A stretch of DNA of 64,000 nt from positions 1,934,207-1,998,206 of the forward strand of contig NZ_CP021416.1 in assembly GCF_002162315.1 (NCBI RefSeq), in the 5' to 3' direction. The notes beneath the pieces are model-generated. The model saw only the letters and a program-made list of their open reading frames with translations. It was not told the DNA's origin and searched no databases. Below, one piece after another: positions 8,309 to 17,785 of the stretch (positions are counted from its first letter, which is position 1; each line of letters begins with the position of its first letter). This stretch comes from Sulfurospirillum diekertiae (GTDB lineage Bacteria; Campylobacterota; Campylobacteria; Campylobacterales; Sulfurospirillaceae). The translations under genes and the position numbers were made by a program.

Positions 8309-9412
8309 CTATATAGGTTTAATGTCACGATTGTTCAGGAGTCCATTTTCAATATTATCATGGCATGCCTTACAATTCGATGGTTTGCCAATATCTGCTC
8401 TTTTAAACACCGCTTTGTCAATCTCTTTGTGGCGATTTTTCCAAAAAGGTGTTTCAGTAATCGCAAGATAGGTTTTTTCTTTGTCTAAACTAGCAAGAAT
8501 CCGCAATGAAGACTCTTTTGTGGAAGTCTCTGCGCTGTTTTTCACTAAAAATGCTTTAATAGATTCTGTGGTTGCCGCGTCCAGTGAAGCATCATCCCCA
8601 AAGTGATTTTGCAACGTATCCATCATGCTCACCCACGATTTTTGTGGAAGTAAAAAGGGAGGATAGAGTGTATGACAACTGATACACTCTTTATAAAACG
8701 CTGGGTTTTCTTTGGCATAGTCCATTTTCACATTGCCATCGGCGATTAAAAGGCTATTGGGCGCGACAAGCATATACACAAAGGCAAAAAGAGAAAGCGA
8801 AATGGCAACAACACCAAAAGCTTTTTGCACCAAAGTGAGTTTGACACCCTCTTCATTGCCCATCTTATAACCATCGACCATCGATTCCAAGGCGCGTGAT
8901 TTATGAAGAAATTTATCGAGCAAAACGCCTGCAATATGCGCAAAAATAACCGCCATAAGGACATTCGAGAAGAATTCATGCACCTCTTTAAAGAGTTTCA
9001 TGTCTCGAAACATCGTATGGTTCATAAAGGAAAATATGCCCATGCCCTCTTTCACGCCATACGTTAAAGCCCCCGTAATCACCGCTAAAAACGTTAAAAC
9101 GATCATTGCGATAATGGCATAACTCGACGCTGGGTTGTGCCCGATATGCTCTTTTTTGTTCCCAAAAATGGAGAACATATACTCTTTTAAATCTCTTAGA
9201 CTAAAGTTAAAATCTTTAAATTTAGAATACTTGACATCCATAAAACCCCACAAAATTCTAAAAAGAAACAGTAAGGCTAATGTGTAGCCAAGCGCTACAT
9301 GTAATGTTAATAATCGTTTGACTTCAGGCGTTAAGAAAACCGCGAGCATCATAACCATTAAGAGAACATGTGAGACTCTGGTATACAGCCCCCATACTAA
9401 GATTTTTTTCAT
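8309..9412 (-). CDS. Cytochrome b561 with fused C-terminal diheme cytochrome c module
   Basis: A 367-residue membrane electron carrier. The first half has about four membrane helices and histidines typical of bacterial cytochrome b561 (YTRVSHVLLM at the N-terminus, HVALGY, VHEFFSNVLMAVIFAHIAG). After a further helix (KAFGVVAISLSLFAFVYML) a periplasmic part carries two heme-c sites, CISCH and CKACH. This tail is clearly related to the separate diheme cytochrome encoded just upstream. Start ATG 9412 overlaps the upstream TGA as ATGA; the ATG six bases earlier is the alternative. In SHP operons the b-type cytochrome passes electrons from the quinone pool to the soluble c-type proteins; that role is applied here by homology. 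Confidence 0.82.
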   Translation of the reverse strand: MKKILVWGLYTRVSHVLLMVMMLAVFLTPEVKRLLTLHVALGYTLALLFLFRILWGFMDVKYSKFKDFNFSLRDLKEYMFSIFGNKKEHIGHNPASSYAIIAMIVLTFLAVITGALTYGVKEGMGIFSFMNHTMFRDMKLFKEVHEFFSNVLMAVIFAHIAGVLLDKFLHKSRALESMVDGYKMGNEEGVKLTLVQKAFGVVAISLSLFAFVYMLVAPNSLLIADGNVKMDYAKENPAFYKECISCHTLYPPFLLPQKSWVSMMDTLQNHFGDDASLDAATTESIKAFLVKNSAETSTKESSLRILASLDKEKTYLAITETPFWKNRHKEIDKAVFKRADIGKPSNCKACHDNIENGLLNNRDIKPI

Positions 9413-9867
9413 TCCCATCTCCCGTAATTTGGTATTTTAATAGCGCGTTCCGAATAGTTACCTTGATCGGCCAATGTATGGCAGGCGCTACAATTTGATA
9501 GTGAACCAACCTCTTTTTGCTTTATCAGCCGCACAGGCACTTCGCGGTGCTCTTTGATAAACTTAGGCGACTCGGTAATACGCATTGAAGTATTGTTCGC
9601 CGCTATTTTACCACTTCCTGCATTACTTATCAGATACGCTAAAATCTGATCATGCTCCGCCTTACCTAAAGAGGCATCCGTTCCAAAGTGGTCACTGAGA
9701 TTTTCCATCACTTTTTCCCATGACGTTTTATTTAAAAGAGCAGGCTGATACCCAAAATGGCAACTCGCACACTCTTTTTGATACAGCGCATTATTCACTG
9801 GCGCAACACTCCCCGCAAACGCAAAAGTAAGTCCAAGTACAGTCATCATTAAAAGTATCTTTTTCAT
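9409..9867 (-). CDS. Periplasmic diheme cytochrome c (DHC-like)
   Basis: A 152-residue exported protein with a signal peptide (KKILLMMTVLGLTFAFAG) and two CxxCH heme sites, CASCH near residue 34 and CSACH near 132. Between them lie KTSWEKVMENLSDHFGTDASL and a TESPKF motif, which recur almost unchanged in the tail of the cytochrome b561 gene downstream. In purple bacteria and Shewanella a diheme cytochrome of this sort is the electron donor of SHP. It follows the SHP gene by 9 bases and overlaps the next gene by 4, so it is clearly operonic. Confidence 0.85.
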   Translation of the reverse strand: MKKILLMMTVLGLTFAFAGSVAPVNNALYQKECASCHFGYQPALLNKTSWEKVMENLSDHFGTDASLGKAEHDQILAYLISNAGSGKIAANNTSMRITESPKFIKEHREVPVRLIKQKEVGSLSNCSACHTLADQGNYSERAIKIPNYGRWE

Positions 9868-9876
9868 CGTCTCTCC

Positions 9877-10293
9877 TTATTGGTTGATGATATACGTGAG
9901 TACATCACCTTTTTCAAGCGCAGTCCCCTCACGCGCAAACACATCGTTAAAATTACGTCTCAGCCACTTTTGCACTTCTGCAACATCCGTGAGCCTAGCC
10001 GCATTTACTGAAGGGGCAAGAGCGGTGATTGGCTTGTTGGTGTTGACATTTTGCCCGCCATTTTTGAGGTTGTTGGTATGGCACGAAGTACAACTCATCT
10101 CGCCTCCTTTTTTGCCCGTGTGTTTAGAGAAAAAAAGTTTCTCACCACGCGCGGCATCAAAGCCCGTAAAGTTTGGATCCTGTGCCTTTGCTTCCGCGCT
10201 TAATTCGTTCATGTAGGTTTGCATCGGCGCATTAAACGCTTTGGCATTCAGCAACGAGAGTGATAACACTATCAGACAGACTATTTTTTTCAT
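9877..10293 (-). CDS. SHP-type monoheme cytochrome c (DUF1924)
   Basis: A 138-residue exported cytochrome and first gene of the operon. The signal peptide is residues 1-17. The single heme site CTSCH is near residue 68, followed by TNNLKNGGQ, and the C-terminal part has EVQKWLRRNFNDVFARE and GDVLTYIINQ. These are the hallmarks of the DUF1924/SHP family (sphaeroides heme protein), which binds oxygen and small ligands at an asparagine-ligated heme. The gene order SHP, diheme cytochrome c, cytochrome b matches known shp operons. A perfect dispersed palindrome lies upstream at 10369-10380. Confidence 0.82.
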   Translation of the reverse strand: MKKIVCLIVLSLSLLNAKAFNAPMQTYMNELSAEAKAQDPNFTGFDAARGEKLFFSKHTGKKGGEMSCTSCHTNNLKNGGQNVNTNKPITALAPSVNAARLTDVAEVQKWLRRNFNDVFAREGTALEKGDVLTYIINQ

Positions 10294-10368
10294 GGCTAAC
10301 TCCTAAATTGATACCGAAATTTTAGAATAACAGTGTCAATTTAGGATTGACCTTTCCTTTACACTTTC

Positions 10369-10380
10369 TTTACATGTAAA
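10369..10380. repeat. Dispersed palindrome TTTACATGTAAA
   Basis: A perfect 12-base copy, extended to 14 by flanking C and G, between the SHP gene and the end of the divergently placed prp regulator gene. A partial copy (TTTACA) lies a few bases before it. Confidence 0.8.
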
Positions 10381-10383
10381 GAT

Positions 10384-11412
10384 TTAGAGAAGATCAGCTC
10401 GCGGCTCAAACGGAGAAATATTGTTTAAAAACAGAGCTCCATACGGTGTTTGCTTTTCAATGTCATAGTAACACTCTATGAGTGTTTTATCCGAAACGAT
10501 TGCTCCTTTAATGATGCGCAAAATTTTAGCGGCATCCGTCCGTGAAATGTGCGCTGGCGCTTGAGAAGCAGAGGTAAAATAACGGTGCATACGGTAAATC
10601 AGCTTTTTGTTTTGAATTTCCACAATTAAAGAGTCAATCGGCATTTTAAAAAACATAAAATTTTGTTTGACATTAATCGAAAAGTAAGCCGTATCCATGC
10701 CATAAATCTTGGTCGAGTGCGAGTCAAAAAAGTAGAGACTTTTGTTGTAGTTGTCATAAAACGTATCATGCATCAACTCCAAAATCTGTATTTTTTCACT
10801 CTTTGTATAGAAATTTCCGATACGCGAAAACGCAAAACGCAACAACGATTCGATGGAATACCATTCGGTGGATTCAAACGCATAGTTTGAAATCTGATCA
10901 TAGCGCAATTTTTTTAGCTCCACCACTTCGGCTGAAATCACTCGTTTATAGGGCGTAGGAACTACTTTATCCCTATATGCAGGTCCAGGAAACTGCGGAT
11001 GAATCACAAAACGATCTTGCGCCTCTTTATCTAAGATATACCGAAGTCCACCCTCATAACCTTGATCGATAATGCGTATTTCATCTTTGGGAACATGTTC
11101 CAACATATCTTCAAAATCAACACCATTGCACTCTTTTTCCCAAATAGTCTGAGGATAGCGAAAGAATTTAGAGATGGAAACTTTCACCTCATGGGAAGGC
11201 TCTTTGGTGACGAGCTTGTCGATCCATGCCGTAAGGGTACGACGGTCTTTATTGATGATGGCAGCAAACTTGGAAATACTGAGACCAGAACGGTTGTAAA
11301 TCGCAACTATTTTCTCAATAGCATTATCGTACATAGAGCCCACCTTGGTACTTTTTTGATACATTTTGTATAAAAACTGTACGAGTCTATCATCTATGTC
11401 TGAAAATTGCAT
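10384..11412 (-). CDS. HTH transcriptional regulator, probable prp operon regulator
   Basis: A 342-residue protein transcribed away from prpE. Residues about 28-75 (IYNRSGLSISKFAAIINKDRRTLTAWIDKL) look like a helix-turn-helix. The remaining 250 residues form an unrecognised domain with no membrane segment and could bind a propionate-derived metabolite. It is not the sigma-54 type PrpR, since no AAA+ domain is present. Divergent placement over an 80-base gap holding direct repeats and a TATAAT box supports control of prpEBCD; this is inference. The exact start is not certain: ATG 11412 gives MQFSDIDDRLVQFLY. Confidence 0.65.
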   Translation of the reverse strand: MQFSDIDDRLVQFLYKMYQKSTKVGSMYDNAIEKIVAIYNRSGLSISKFAAIINKDRRTLTAWIDKLVTKEPSHEVKVSISKFFRYPQTIWEKECNGVDFEDMLEHVPKDEIRIIDQGYEGGLRYILDKEAQDRFVIHPQFPGPAYRDKVVPTPYKRVISAEVVELKKLRYDQISNYAFESTEWYSIESLLRFAFSRIGNFYTKSEKIQILELMHDTFYDNYNKSLYFFDSHSTKIYGMDTAYFSINVKQNFMFFKMPIDSLIVEIQNKKLIYRMHRYFTSASQAPAHISRTDAAKILRIIKGAIVSDKTLIECYYDIEKQTPYGALFLNNISPFEPRADLL

Positions 11413-11420
11413 TAAAAAAT

Positions 11421-11478
11421 CAAAACTAGTACACTGAATTAAACCTTAAGTCGTTATATAATTGTTCAAAATTTGTAC
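11421..11478. promoter_or_regulatory. Candidate operator repeats and promoter of prpEBCD
   Basis: Two direct repeats, CAAAACTAGTAC (11421-11432) and CAAAATTTGTAC (11467-11478), match at 10 of 12 positions and flank a TATAAT at 11457-11462. A weaker version (AAAAACTGTAC) lies inside the regulator gene near 11373. The placement in the regulator/prpE gap suggests binding sites for the divergently encoded regulator. The ribosome binding site AGGAG (11482-11486) precedes the GTG start of prpE. Confidence 0.45.
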
Positions 11479-11492
11479 TACAGGAGATCCAC

Positions 11493-13403
11493 GTGTCATC
11501 GAAGTATGAGTCAACTTACAAAGAATCCATTGAAAATCCCGAAAAATTTTGGGCACAAGCGGCGACAAAAGTGCATTGGTATCACCAATGGGACAAAGTC
11601 TTAGATGTCGTCGATAACCACTATAGATGGTTTGTTGGCGGGTGCATGAACAGCTGTTACAATGCGCTGGATTTACACATTGACAATGGCAGAGGTGACC
11701 AACTTGCCATTATTTATGATTCGCCTGTTACTGATACTAAGCGAACCTATACGTACAGGGAACTTCGCCAAAGAGTCTCGAAAACGGCGTCGATCTTAGT
11801 CAACAAAGGTGTCGTCAAAGGCGATCGTGTCGTCATCTATATGCCGATGATCCCAGAAGCAGTGATCGCGATGTTAGCCTGTGCCCGCATCGGAGCCATT
11901 CACTCCGTTGTCTTTGGTGGATTTGCGGCGCACGAACTGGCTACACGCATTGATGATGCCAAACCTCGTGTCATCATTAGTGCCTCATGCGGTATTGAGA
12001 TCAGCAAGCTGATCAAATACAAACCTCTTTTGGATGAAGCCATCAAACAATCCACACACAAACCAACCACCTGCCTGATTTGGCAACGTCCGCAAGAGCG
12101 AGCCAATATGCTTCCGTGGCGTGACATTGACTGGGAAGTCGAAGAGGAAAAAGCGGGCTTGGTTGAGTGCGTTCCTGTGGATGCCACGGATCCGCTTTAC
12201 ATTCTCTACACTTCAGGAACGACAGGCAAACCTAAAGGCGTTATTCGCTCTAATGGCGGTCACTCCGTTGCGATGAAATGGTCGATGGACAATGTCTACA
12301 ACGCTAAACCAGGCGATGTTTTTTGGGCAGCCAGTGATGTCGGTTGGGTTGTAGGACACTCTTACATCGTCTATGGTCCTTTGATGAACGGATGTACGAC
12401 TATTGTTTATGAAGGAAAACCTGTACGAACGCCAAATCCAGGGGCGTTTTGGAGAGTCTGCGATGAGTACAAAGTCAATATACTTTTTGCTGCTCCTACC
12501 GCATTTCGTGCCATTAAAAAAGAGGACAGCAAAGGCGAATGGGTCAAAAAGTATGACTTAAGCGCACTCAAAAGCATCTTTCTAGCCGGCGAGCGCTGTG
12601 ACAGCGATACGCTAGAGTGGATCACTAAAATCACCAATAAACCAGCAATTGATCACTGGTGGCAAACCGAAACGGGTTGGGCAATCGCCGCTAATCCTAT
12701 GGGACTTGACCCAATGCCTATTAAAGCAGGATCACCCACTAAACCCATGCCGGGATTTAACCTCAAAGTCTTGGATGAACAAGGCAATGAGTGTAAACCG
12801 AATCAACTGGGCAACTTGGTCCTTAAACTCCCGCTTCCGCCTTCCTGCTTGATGAGCATTTGGTCGGACGATCAACGCTATAAAAAATCCTACCTCAATT
12901 TCTACCCTGGCTACTACCTCACGGGGGATAGCGGTTACATCGATGAAGACGGCTATGTCTGGGTTATGGGACGTATGGATGGTGTCATTAATGTTGCAGG
13001 ACATAGACTCTCCACGGGAGAGATGGAAGAAGTCATCTCAAAACATCCCGATGTGGCAGAGTGTGCAGTCATTGGTGTGGATGATGAACTTAAAGGCGAA
13101 GTGCCAATGGCATTTGTGGTGCTCAAAGATGGCATTGAGCGTGACAATCGCTCCATCGCGGATGGCGTTATACAACTGGTGCGTGAAGAGATTGGTGCAG
13201 TGGCAGGACTTAAGCTTGCTACCGTCATTGAAAAACTTCCTAAAACCCGTAGCGGTAAGATTTTACGAGCCACGATGCGTTCAATGGTCGATGGTAAAGA
13301 GTGGAGTATGCCCTCCACCATTGAAGACGAAAGTGTCTTAGTTGGCATTCAACAATCAATCGAAAAACTGGGATACCCCATCCCTAAAAAAGGAAAAAAA
13401 TGA
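11493..13403 (+). CDS. prpE: Propionate-CoA ligase PrpE
   Basis: A 636-residue acyl-CoA synthetase that activates propionate to propionyl-CoA, the entry step of the methylcitrate cycle. The AMP-binding motif [12 protein letters not shown] is near residues 238-249, the adenylate-forming motif WWQTETGW near 388-395, and the C-terminal catalytic or acetylatable lysine in [10 protein letters not shown] near 581-590. The gene shares its family with acs at 29330-31276, but PrpE is called because it heads the prpBCD genes. The start is GTG at 11493 behind AGGAG. Its stop overlaps the prpB start as ATGA. Confidence 0.92.
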   Translation: MSSKYESTYKESIENPEKFWAQAATKVHWYHQWDKVLDVVDNHYRWFVGGCMNSCYNALDLHIDNGRGDQLAIIYDSPVTDTKRTYTYRELRQRVSKTASILVNKGVVKGDRVVIYMPMIPEAVIAMLACARIGAIHSVVFGGFAAHELATRIDDAKPRVIISASCGIEISKLIKYKPLLDEAIKQSTHKPTTCLIWQRPQERANMLPWRDIDWEVEEEKAGLVECVPVDATDPLYILYTSGTTGKPKGVIRSNGGHSVAMKWSMDNVYNAKPGDVFWAASDVGWVVGHSYIVYGPLMNGCTTIVYEGKPVRTPNPGAFWRVCDEYKVNILFAAPTAFRAIKKEDSKGEWVKKYDLSALKSIFLAGERCDSDTLEWITKITNKPAIDHWWQTETGWAIAANPMGLDPMPIKAGSPTKPMPGFNLKVLDEQGNECKPNQLGNLVLKLPLPPSCLMSIWSDDQRYKKSYLNFYPGYYLTGDSGYIDEDGYVWVMGRMDGVINVAGHRLSTGEMEEVISKHPDVAECAVIGVDDELKGEVPMAFVVLKDGIERDNRSIADGVIQLVREEIGAVAGLKLATVIEKLPKTRSGKILRATMRSMVDGKEWSMPSTIEDESVLVGIQQSIEKLGYPIPKKGKK

Positions 13404-14287
13404 GTATGGTCAGTGCAGGTTCACTCTTTAGAAAAGCGGTCAATGAGAACCATCCGCTTCAAATTGTCGGCGTTATCAACGCCTACAGCGCGATGCAAGC
13501 AGAGCGTGTCGGGCATAAGGCGCTTTACCTCAGCGGTGCAGGTGTTGCCAATGCAAGCATTGGACTTCCTGATCTTGGTATGACTAATTTAGAAGATGTC
13601 TGCATTGATGTCAGGCGCATTACGAGTGCAAGTTCATTGCCCCTTTTAGTTGATGCGGATACCGGTTGGGGAGGCGCTTTTAACATCGCTCGTACCGTCA
13701 AGGAGCTGACCCGTGCAGGTGCGGCGGCATGTCACATCGAAGACCAAGTGGCGCAAAAGCGTTGCGGTCATCGCCCGAACAAAGAACTTGTCAGCAAAGA
13801 AGAGATGTGTGATCGCATCAAAGCTGCTATGGATGGTAAAATTGATGATGAATTTGTCGTCATGGCACGCACCGATGCACACGCCATGGAAGGTCAAGCA
13901 GCTGCGCTTGAGAGAGCTCAGGCGTATGTTGAAGCTGGGGCTGATATGATCTTTGCCGAAGCAATTCATACCCTCGAAGAATACAAACAATTTACCAAGA
14001 TTATTCAAGTGCCTGTGCTTGCCAACATCACCGAATTTGGACAAACCCCGTACTTTACATGTAAAGAGTTAGAATCCGTTGGCATCGCTATGGTGCTCTA
14101 CCCACTCTCAGGGTTTCGCGCGATGAATCAAGCCGCATTGACGGTCTTTAAAGACATCTTGAAAAATGGTAGCCAGAAAAATTCGATCCCTCTGATGCAA
14201 ACGCGCACGGAGCTTTACGATATGTTGAACTACCACGCCTTTGAAGAGAAGATTGACGCACTGTTTACATGTAAAGATAAAAAATAA
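13400..14287 (+). CDS. prpB: 2-methylisocitrate lyase PrpB
   Basis: A 295-residue enzyme of the isocitrate lyase/PEP mutase superfamily that cleaves 2-methylisocitrate to pyruvate and succinate. The substrate loop with the catalytic cysteine, [11 protein letters not shown], is near residues 119-129, the metal-binding DADTGWG near 85-91, and the N-terminal [13 protein letters not shown] is typical of the family. It overlaps prpE by 4 bases. It contains two perfect copies of the dispersed palindrome, both read as FTCK: one at 14054-14065 (YFTCKEL) and one in the last codons at 14264-14275 (LFTCKDKK, then stop). Confidence 0.92.
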   Translation: MSMVSAGSLFRKAVNENHPLQIVGVINAYSAMQAERVGHKALYLSGAGVANASIGLPDLGMTNLEDVCIDVRRITSASSLPLLVDADTGWGGAFNIARTVKELTRAGAAACHIEDQVAQKRCGHRPNKELVSKEEMCDRIKAAMDGKIDDEFVVMARTDAHAMEGQAAALERAQAYVEAGADMIFAEAIHTLEEYKQFTKIIQVPVLANITEFGQTPYFTCKELESVGIAMVLYPLSGFRAMNQAALTVFKDILKNGSQKNSIPLMQTRTELYDMLNYHAFEEKIDALFTCKDKK

Positions 14288-14302
14288 CTGTTTACATGTA
14301 AA
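14264..14302. repeat. Pair of dispersed palindromes at the prpB 3' end
   Basis: Two perfect TTTACATGTAAA copies (14264-14275 and 14291-14302), 27 bases apart, spanning the prpB stop codon. Either copy can fold on itself and the two can pair with each other. Confidence 0.75.
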
Positions 14303-14401
14303 CATTTCTGCCAACACCGTTGGCAAGCTTTAGCGCCTTAGTGGCTAACGTAGGAAAAGGAGCTTTGTTTCTTTTCCGTGTAAAATGATAAAGGATAAAA
14401 A
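14303..14401 (+). other. prpB-prpC spacer with stacked hairpins
   Basis: Within this spacer GCCAAC-ACC-GTTGGC (14310-14324) is a tight 6-base-pair hairpin, and GGAAAAG (14353-14359) pairs with CTTTTCC (14371-14377). With the palindrome pair just before, the leader of prpC is unusually rich in secondary structure, which could act as an attenuator or RNA processing site. I see no coding in it. Confidence 0.45.
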
Positions 14402-15528
14402 ATGCAAGCAAAAGAGACAAAAAAACGGGTGGTCTTGCGGGAATTGTGGCGGGGCGTTCAGCAATTTGTACCGTAGGAACAGGGCATGGGCTCAATTATC
14501 GAGGCTATGACATTTACGATCTGGCTCAAAACGCAACGTTTGAAGAGGTATCGTACCTTTTAACTAAGGGCATTTTGCCTACACAAAGTGAACTTGATGC
14601 CTATAAAAAAGAACTCATCAAAGCACGTGCTTTGCCAGAGGCGCTTAAGATTGTGCTTAAAAATTTGCCTAAAAATGCTCATCCAATGGACATTATGCGT
14701 ACAGGCTGTTCAGCACTCGGCTGTTTGGAGCCCGAAGCCGATAATTTTAGCGACCAAGATGCTAAGATAACACGATTGATGGGCATTTTCCCCTCCATTT
14801 TACTCTATTGGCATCACTATCATATCAATGGCAAAGAGATCGATACGAATAGCACGCAAGATACCATCGGTGGTTATTTTTTAGAGAAACTCCACAACAA
14901 ACAACCGAGCGATCTGTGGATCAAAGCGATGCACGTCTCTTTAATTCTTTATGCTGAGCATGAGTTTAACGCTTCCACGTTTGTGGCACGCATTGGCGCA
15001 TCAACACTTTCTGACATTTACTCAGCGATCACCGCGGCGATTGGTGTTCTAAGGGGTCCTTTACACGGTGGAGCAAACGAAGCGGCAATGGAGCTTATCT
15101 CTGAGTATACCTCAGCGTCTCAAGCGACTAGCGGCATTCATGCAAAATTGGAAGCAAAAGCTAAAATCATGGGCTTTGGACATCGTGTGTATGTCAGTAA
15201 TGACCCACGTAACATTGTCATCAAAGAGTGGTCACGCAAACTTGCCGATGATGTGGGCAACAGCACCATCTTCCCCATTTCCGAAGCCATTGAAAAAGTC
15301 ATGTGGGATGAGAAAAAACTCTTTCCAAATCTCGATTTTTACAGTGCATCCACCTACCATTTTATGGGCATTCCCACAGCGTATTTCACCCCGATTTTTG
15401 TCATGAGCCGAACCGCGGGTTGGGCAGCGCACGTGGTCGAACAACGAGGGGATAACAAACTGATTCGCCCAAGTTCAGAGTACATAGGACCAGAAAATCG
15501 TGCCTATGTTGATATTAAAAATAGATAA
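14402..15528 (+). CDS. prpC: 2-methylcitrate synthase PrpC, apparent N-terminal frameshift (A7 run)
   Basis: A citrate synthase-family enzyme joining propionyl-CoA and oxaloacetate. The main frame is open from before 14446 to 15528 with GPLHGGANE near residue 218, GFGHRVY near 258 and DFYSASTYH near 311, the three catalytic regions. The expected start ATG 14402 (behind AAAGGAT) is out of frame. Adding one A (or removing two) in the run at 14419-14425 restores KKTGGLAGIVAGRSAICTVG, the conserved N-terminus, giving 375 residues. As a core enzyme with all motifs, it is likely functional; the break is probably a homopolymer error. The other nine breaks in the window need a base removed, this one needs a base added. 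Confidence 0.85.
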
Positions 15529-15541
15529 TTAAAGGAATCGT

Positions 15542-16996
15542 ATGAGTACAGATATGGGTATTTTAGATACCAAAAGACCTGAGTTTGACCCACTTTTAAC
15601 GGATATTGCACGTTATGCTTCAGAGTTTGTCATCAAAAGCGATGATGCGTATGAGACGGCGCGTTATTGTCTCATGGACACACTCGGATGCGGTCTATTA
15701 GCGCTCAAATTTCCACAGTGTACTAAACTCTTAGGACCTGTTGTCCCAGGAGCTTCTATGCCTCACTTGGGTGCAAAAGTGCCGGGTACTTCGTATCAAC
15801 TTGATCCAGAACGCGCCGCGTTTAACGTCGGAGCAATGGTGCGATGGCTTGATTTTAATGACACATGGCTCGCAGCAGAATGGGGACATCCAAGCGACAA
15901 CTTAGGCGCTATTTGGGCGGTGGGCGATTACATCAGCCGTCGCAATATCAGTGAAGGGAAAGCCCCCCTTAAAGTCAAAGACATTTTAACCGCAATGATC
16001 AAAGCACATGAGATTCAAGGCATCTTGGCGCTTGAAAACTGTTTCAATAAAGAGGGAATGGATCACGTGCTTTTAGTGCGTGTCGCTTCTACGGCAGTAG
16101 CTGCGGCAATGCTAGGAGGAAGTTTTGAAGAGATTCGCAATGCGGTTTCGCATGCGTGGATTGATGGTGGCGCACTTCGTTGTTACCGTCATGCCCCTAA
16201 CACAGGTTCACGTAAATCATGGGCGGCAGGCGATGCAAGCAGTCGTGGAGTGAATTTAGCGCTTAAAGCACTTGCTGGAGAAATGGGCTATCCCTCAGCG
16301 CTTAGTGCAAAATTTTGGGGCTACGAAGATGTTAAGATGGGCGGCAAAAAACTCACCATTCCTCAACCGTTTGGAAGCTATGTCATGGAGCAAGTGCTGT
16401 TTAAAATCAGCTTTCCTGCTGAATTTCATGCCCAAACAGCAGTTGAATGTGCCGTAAAATTGCACAATGAAGTCAAAGATAAGCTCGATAAAATTGAAAG
16501 CATTGTGATTACGACGCAAGAGTCAGGACATCGCATTATCAACAAAGTAGGTCCTCTTGCCAACCCAGCGGACCGTGACCACTGCATTCAGTATATGGTG
16601 GCGATTCCACTCATTCATGGGACATTAGTAGCGGAACATTATGAAGATGCGTTTGCCAATGACCCTCGTGTCGATCAACTTCGCAATAAAATGGAAGTGG
16701 TCGTCGATCCTCGCTACACCAAAGAGTACCTTGAGGCCGATAAACGCTCCATCGCCAATGCCGTGCAAATTTTTTATATAGATGGCACACAAAGCGAGAA
16801 AGTCGAAGTTGAATACCCTATAGGGCATAAACGAAGACGAAAAGATGGAATTCCGCTTTTGATCTCTAAATTCAAGCACAATCTATCAGGAAGACTTAGT
16901 CCCAAACAGTGCGCAACGATAGAGCGTGCATGTGAGAATCAAGCAAGCCTAGAAGCTATGCATTTCAATGAATTTAGCGACCTCTTTGCCCTATAA
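15542..16996 (+). CDS. prpD: 2-methylcitrate dehydratase PrpD
   Basis: A 484-residue cofactor-free dehydratase of the MmgE/PrpD family that converts 2-methylcitrate to 2-methyl-cis-aconitate. Length and motifs are normal: [16 protein letters not shown] near 97-112, [13 protein letters not shown] near 117-129, and [14 protein letters not shown] near 222-235. It follows prpC by 13 bases with an AAAGGAA ribosome site. An acnB/acnD homologue needed for the next hydration is not in the window. A hairpin terminator follows. Confidence 0.92.
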   Translation: MSTDMGILDTKRPEFDPLLTDIARYASEFVIKSDDAYETARYCLMDTLGCGLLALKFPQCTKLLGPVVPGASMPHLGAKVPGTSYQLDPERAAFNVGAMVRWLDFNDTWLAAEWGHPSDNLGAIWAVGDYISRRNISEGKAPLKVKDILTAMIKAHEIQGILALENCFNKEGMDHVLLVRVASTAVAAAMLGGSFEEIRNAVSHAWIDGGALRCYRHAPNTGSRKSWAAGDASSRGVNLALKALAGEMGYPSALSAKFWGYEDVKMGGKKLTIPQPFGSYVMEQVLFKISFPAEFHAQTAVECAVKLHNEVKDKLDKIESIVITTQESGHRIINKVGPLANPADRDHCIQYMVAIPLIHGTLVAEHYEDAFANDPRVDQLRNKMEVVVDPRYTKEYLEADKRSIANAVQIFYIDGTQSEKVEVEYPIGHKRRRKDGIPLLISKFKHNLSGRLSPKQCATIERACENQASLEAMHFNEFSDLFAL

Positions 16997-17000
16997 TTTT

Positions 17001-17028
17001 TAAGAAGCCCTTTAGAGGGGGCTTCTTA
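17001..17028 (+). terminator. Hairpin terminator after prpD
   Basis: A perfect 10-base-pair stem, TAAGAAGCCC (17001-17010) with GGGCTTCTTA (17019-17028), and an 8-base loop, starting 5 bases after the prpD stop. The following run is only moderately T-rich (ATCTTC), so termination efficiency is uncertain. Confidence 0.7.
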
Positions 17029-17096
17029 ATCTTCAATCCTCGTTAACATTTCTAATGTACAATAGCATATCTTGTTTTTACATGTAAGGATTTTTT

Positions 17097-17579
17097 ATGC
17101 GTACACTTATGACGACCCTCCTTCTGTTTGCAACATTTTTGCTCAGTGGCTGTGCCCCAAAAGAGGTAAACTTGGCATCCATTAATCCTATTCTTCAACC
17201 CAAGCCAGATCAAATTATTGCTGTGTATAATCCAGACCAAGATACGATTATATTCCATGAATTTTCACTGAAAGATGCTGTTCTTGTTGAACGTACATGG
17301 GGTAAAGTCTTGCCATTTCGGGTCGAATTTATGGATTTGTGGGTAACAGGACTCGGTCATGACCTTCGCCGCCTTACCAATGGTAATGCTGAAACGATCA
17401 AAGATGCCCTCATGTACAATGCAGGCTTGCAGGGAATGCAAACATTACATGTAAACCAAAGAGATTATATTATCAATTATGAATTTGCCCGCGATATGGT
17501 TACCGCTATTGATCGCTATGACGAAAAAGTCAAACGCTATGAAAGAGACCGCGAATTTCCCTTTCTATTAAGACGCTAA
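17097..17579 (+). CDS. Lipoprotein of unknown function, 160 aa
   Basis: An exported lipoprotein: the signal peptide ends in the lipobox LLSGC with the acceptor cysteine at residue 19, followed by APKEVN. The mature part has no recognised domain; it contains LDRYDEKVKRYERDREF-like charged C-terminal sequence (actual start AIDRYDEK). It is monocistronic, preceded by a one-mismatch copy of the dispersed palindrome at 17077-17088 that overlaps the ribosome site AAGGA. A further near copy at 17445-17456 is read as LHVN. Confidence 0.7.
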   Translation: MRTLMTTLLLFATFLLSGCAPKEVNLASINPILQPKPDQIIAVYNPDQDTIIFHEFSLKDAVLVERTWGKVLPFRVEFMDLWVTGLGHDLRRLTNGNAETIKDALMYNAGLQGMQTLHVNQRDYIINYEFARDMVTAIDRYDEKVKRYERDREFPFLLRR

Positions 17580-17625
17580 GAACTGTTTAGCTTTTTTTGA
17601 GGCGAGTTTTGGCATACTTATCTTC

Positions 17626-17754
17626 ACAAGAGCTCTGCAAGAACTCTTGTATCACGTCTTTTAGGCAAAGCCTAAAAGCCTACGCTAAGCCACTGTGGCA
17701 CAAAACAAGGGCTCCAACCCGATGTTTCTTTGAAAAAATAGCCTCTTTCGAGGC
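17626..17754. repeat. Structured intergenic repeat, copy A
   Basis: A chain of hairpins: ACAAGAG/CTCTTGT (17626-17650), CTTTTAGGC-AAA-GCCTAAAAG (17658-17678), GCCAC-T-GTGGC (17689-17699) and GCCTC-TTTC-GAGGC (17741-17754). Shared elements (a GGCAAAGC loop hairpin, then CTACGCT, a CAAGAG-type element and a CCTC/GAGG hairpin) recur between actP and acs near 31307-31394, so this looks like a dispersed structured element and not a simple terminator. No ORF is present in the 206-base gap. Confidence 0.55.
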
Positions 17755-17785
17755 AGAAAAATTCTAATAATGAAGCGAGAATACG

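Noticed and set aside
9294-9306. CTACATGTAAT near 9.3 kb and other shorter TACATGTA matches
   Set aside because: Only 8 to 9 matching bases, which is expected by chance more often; not counted with the 12-base palindrome.
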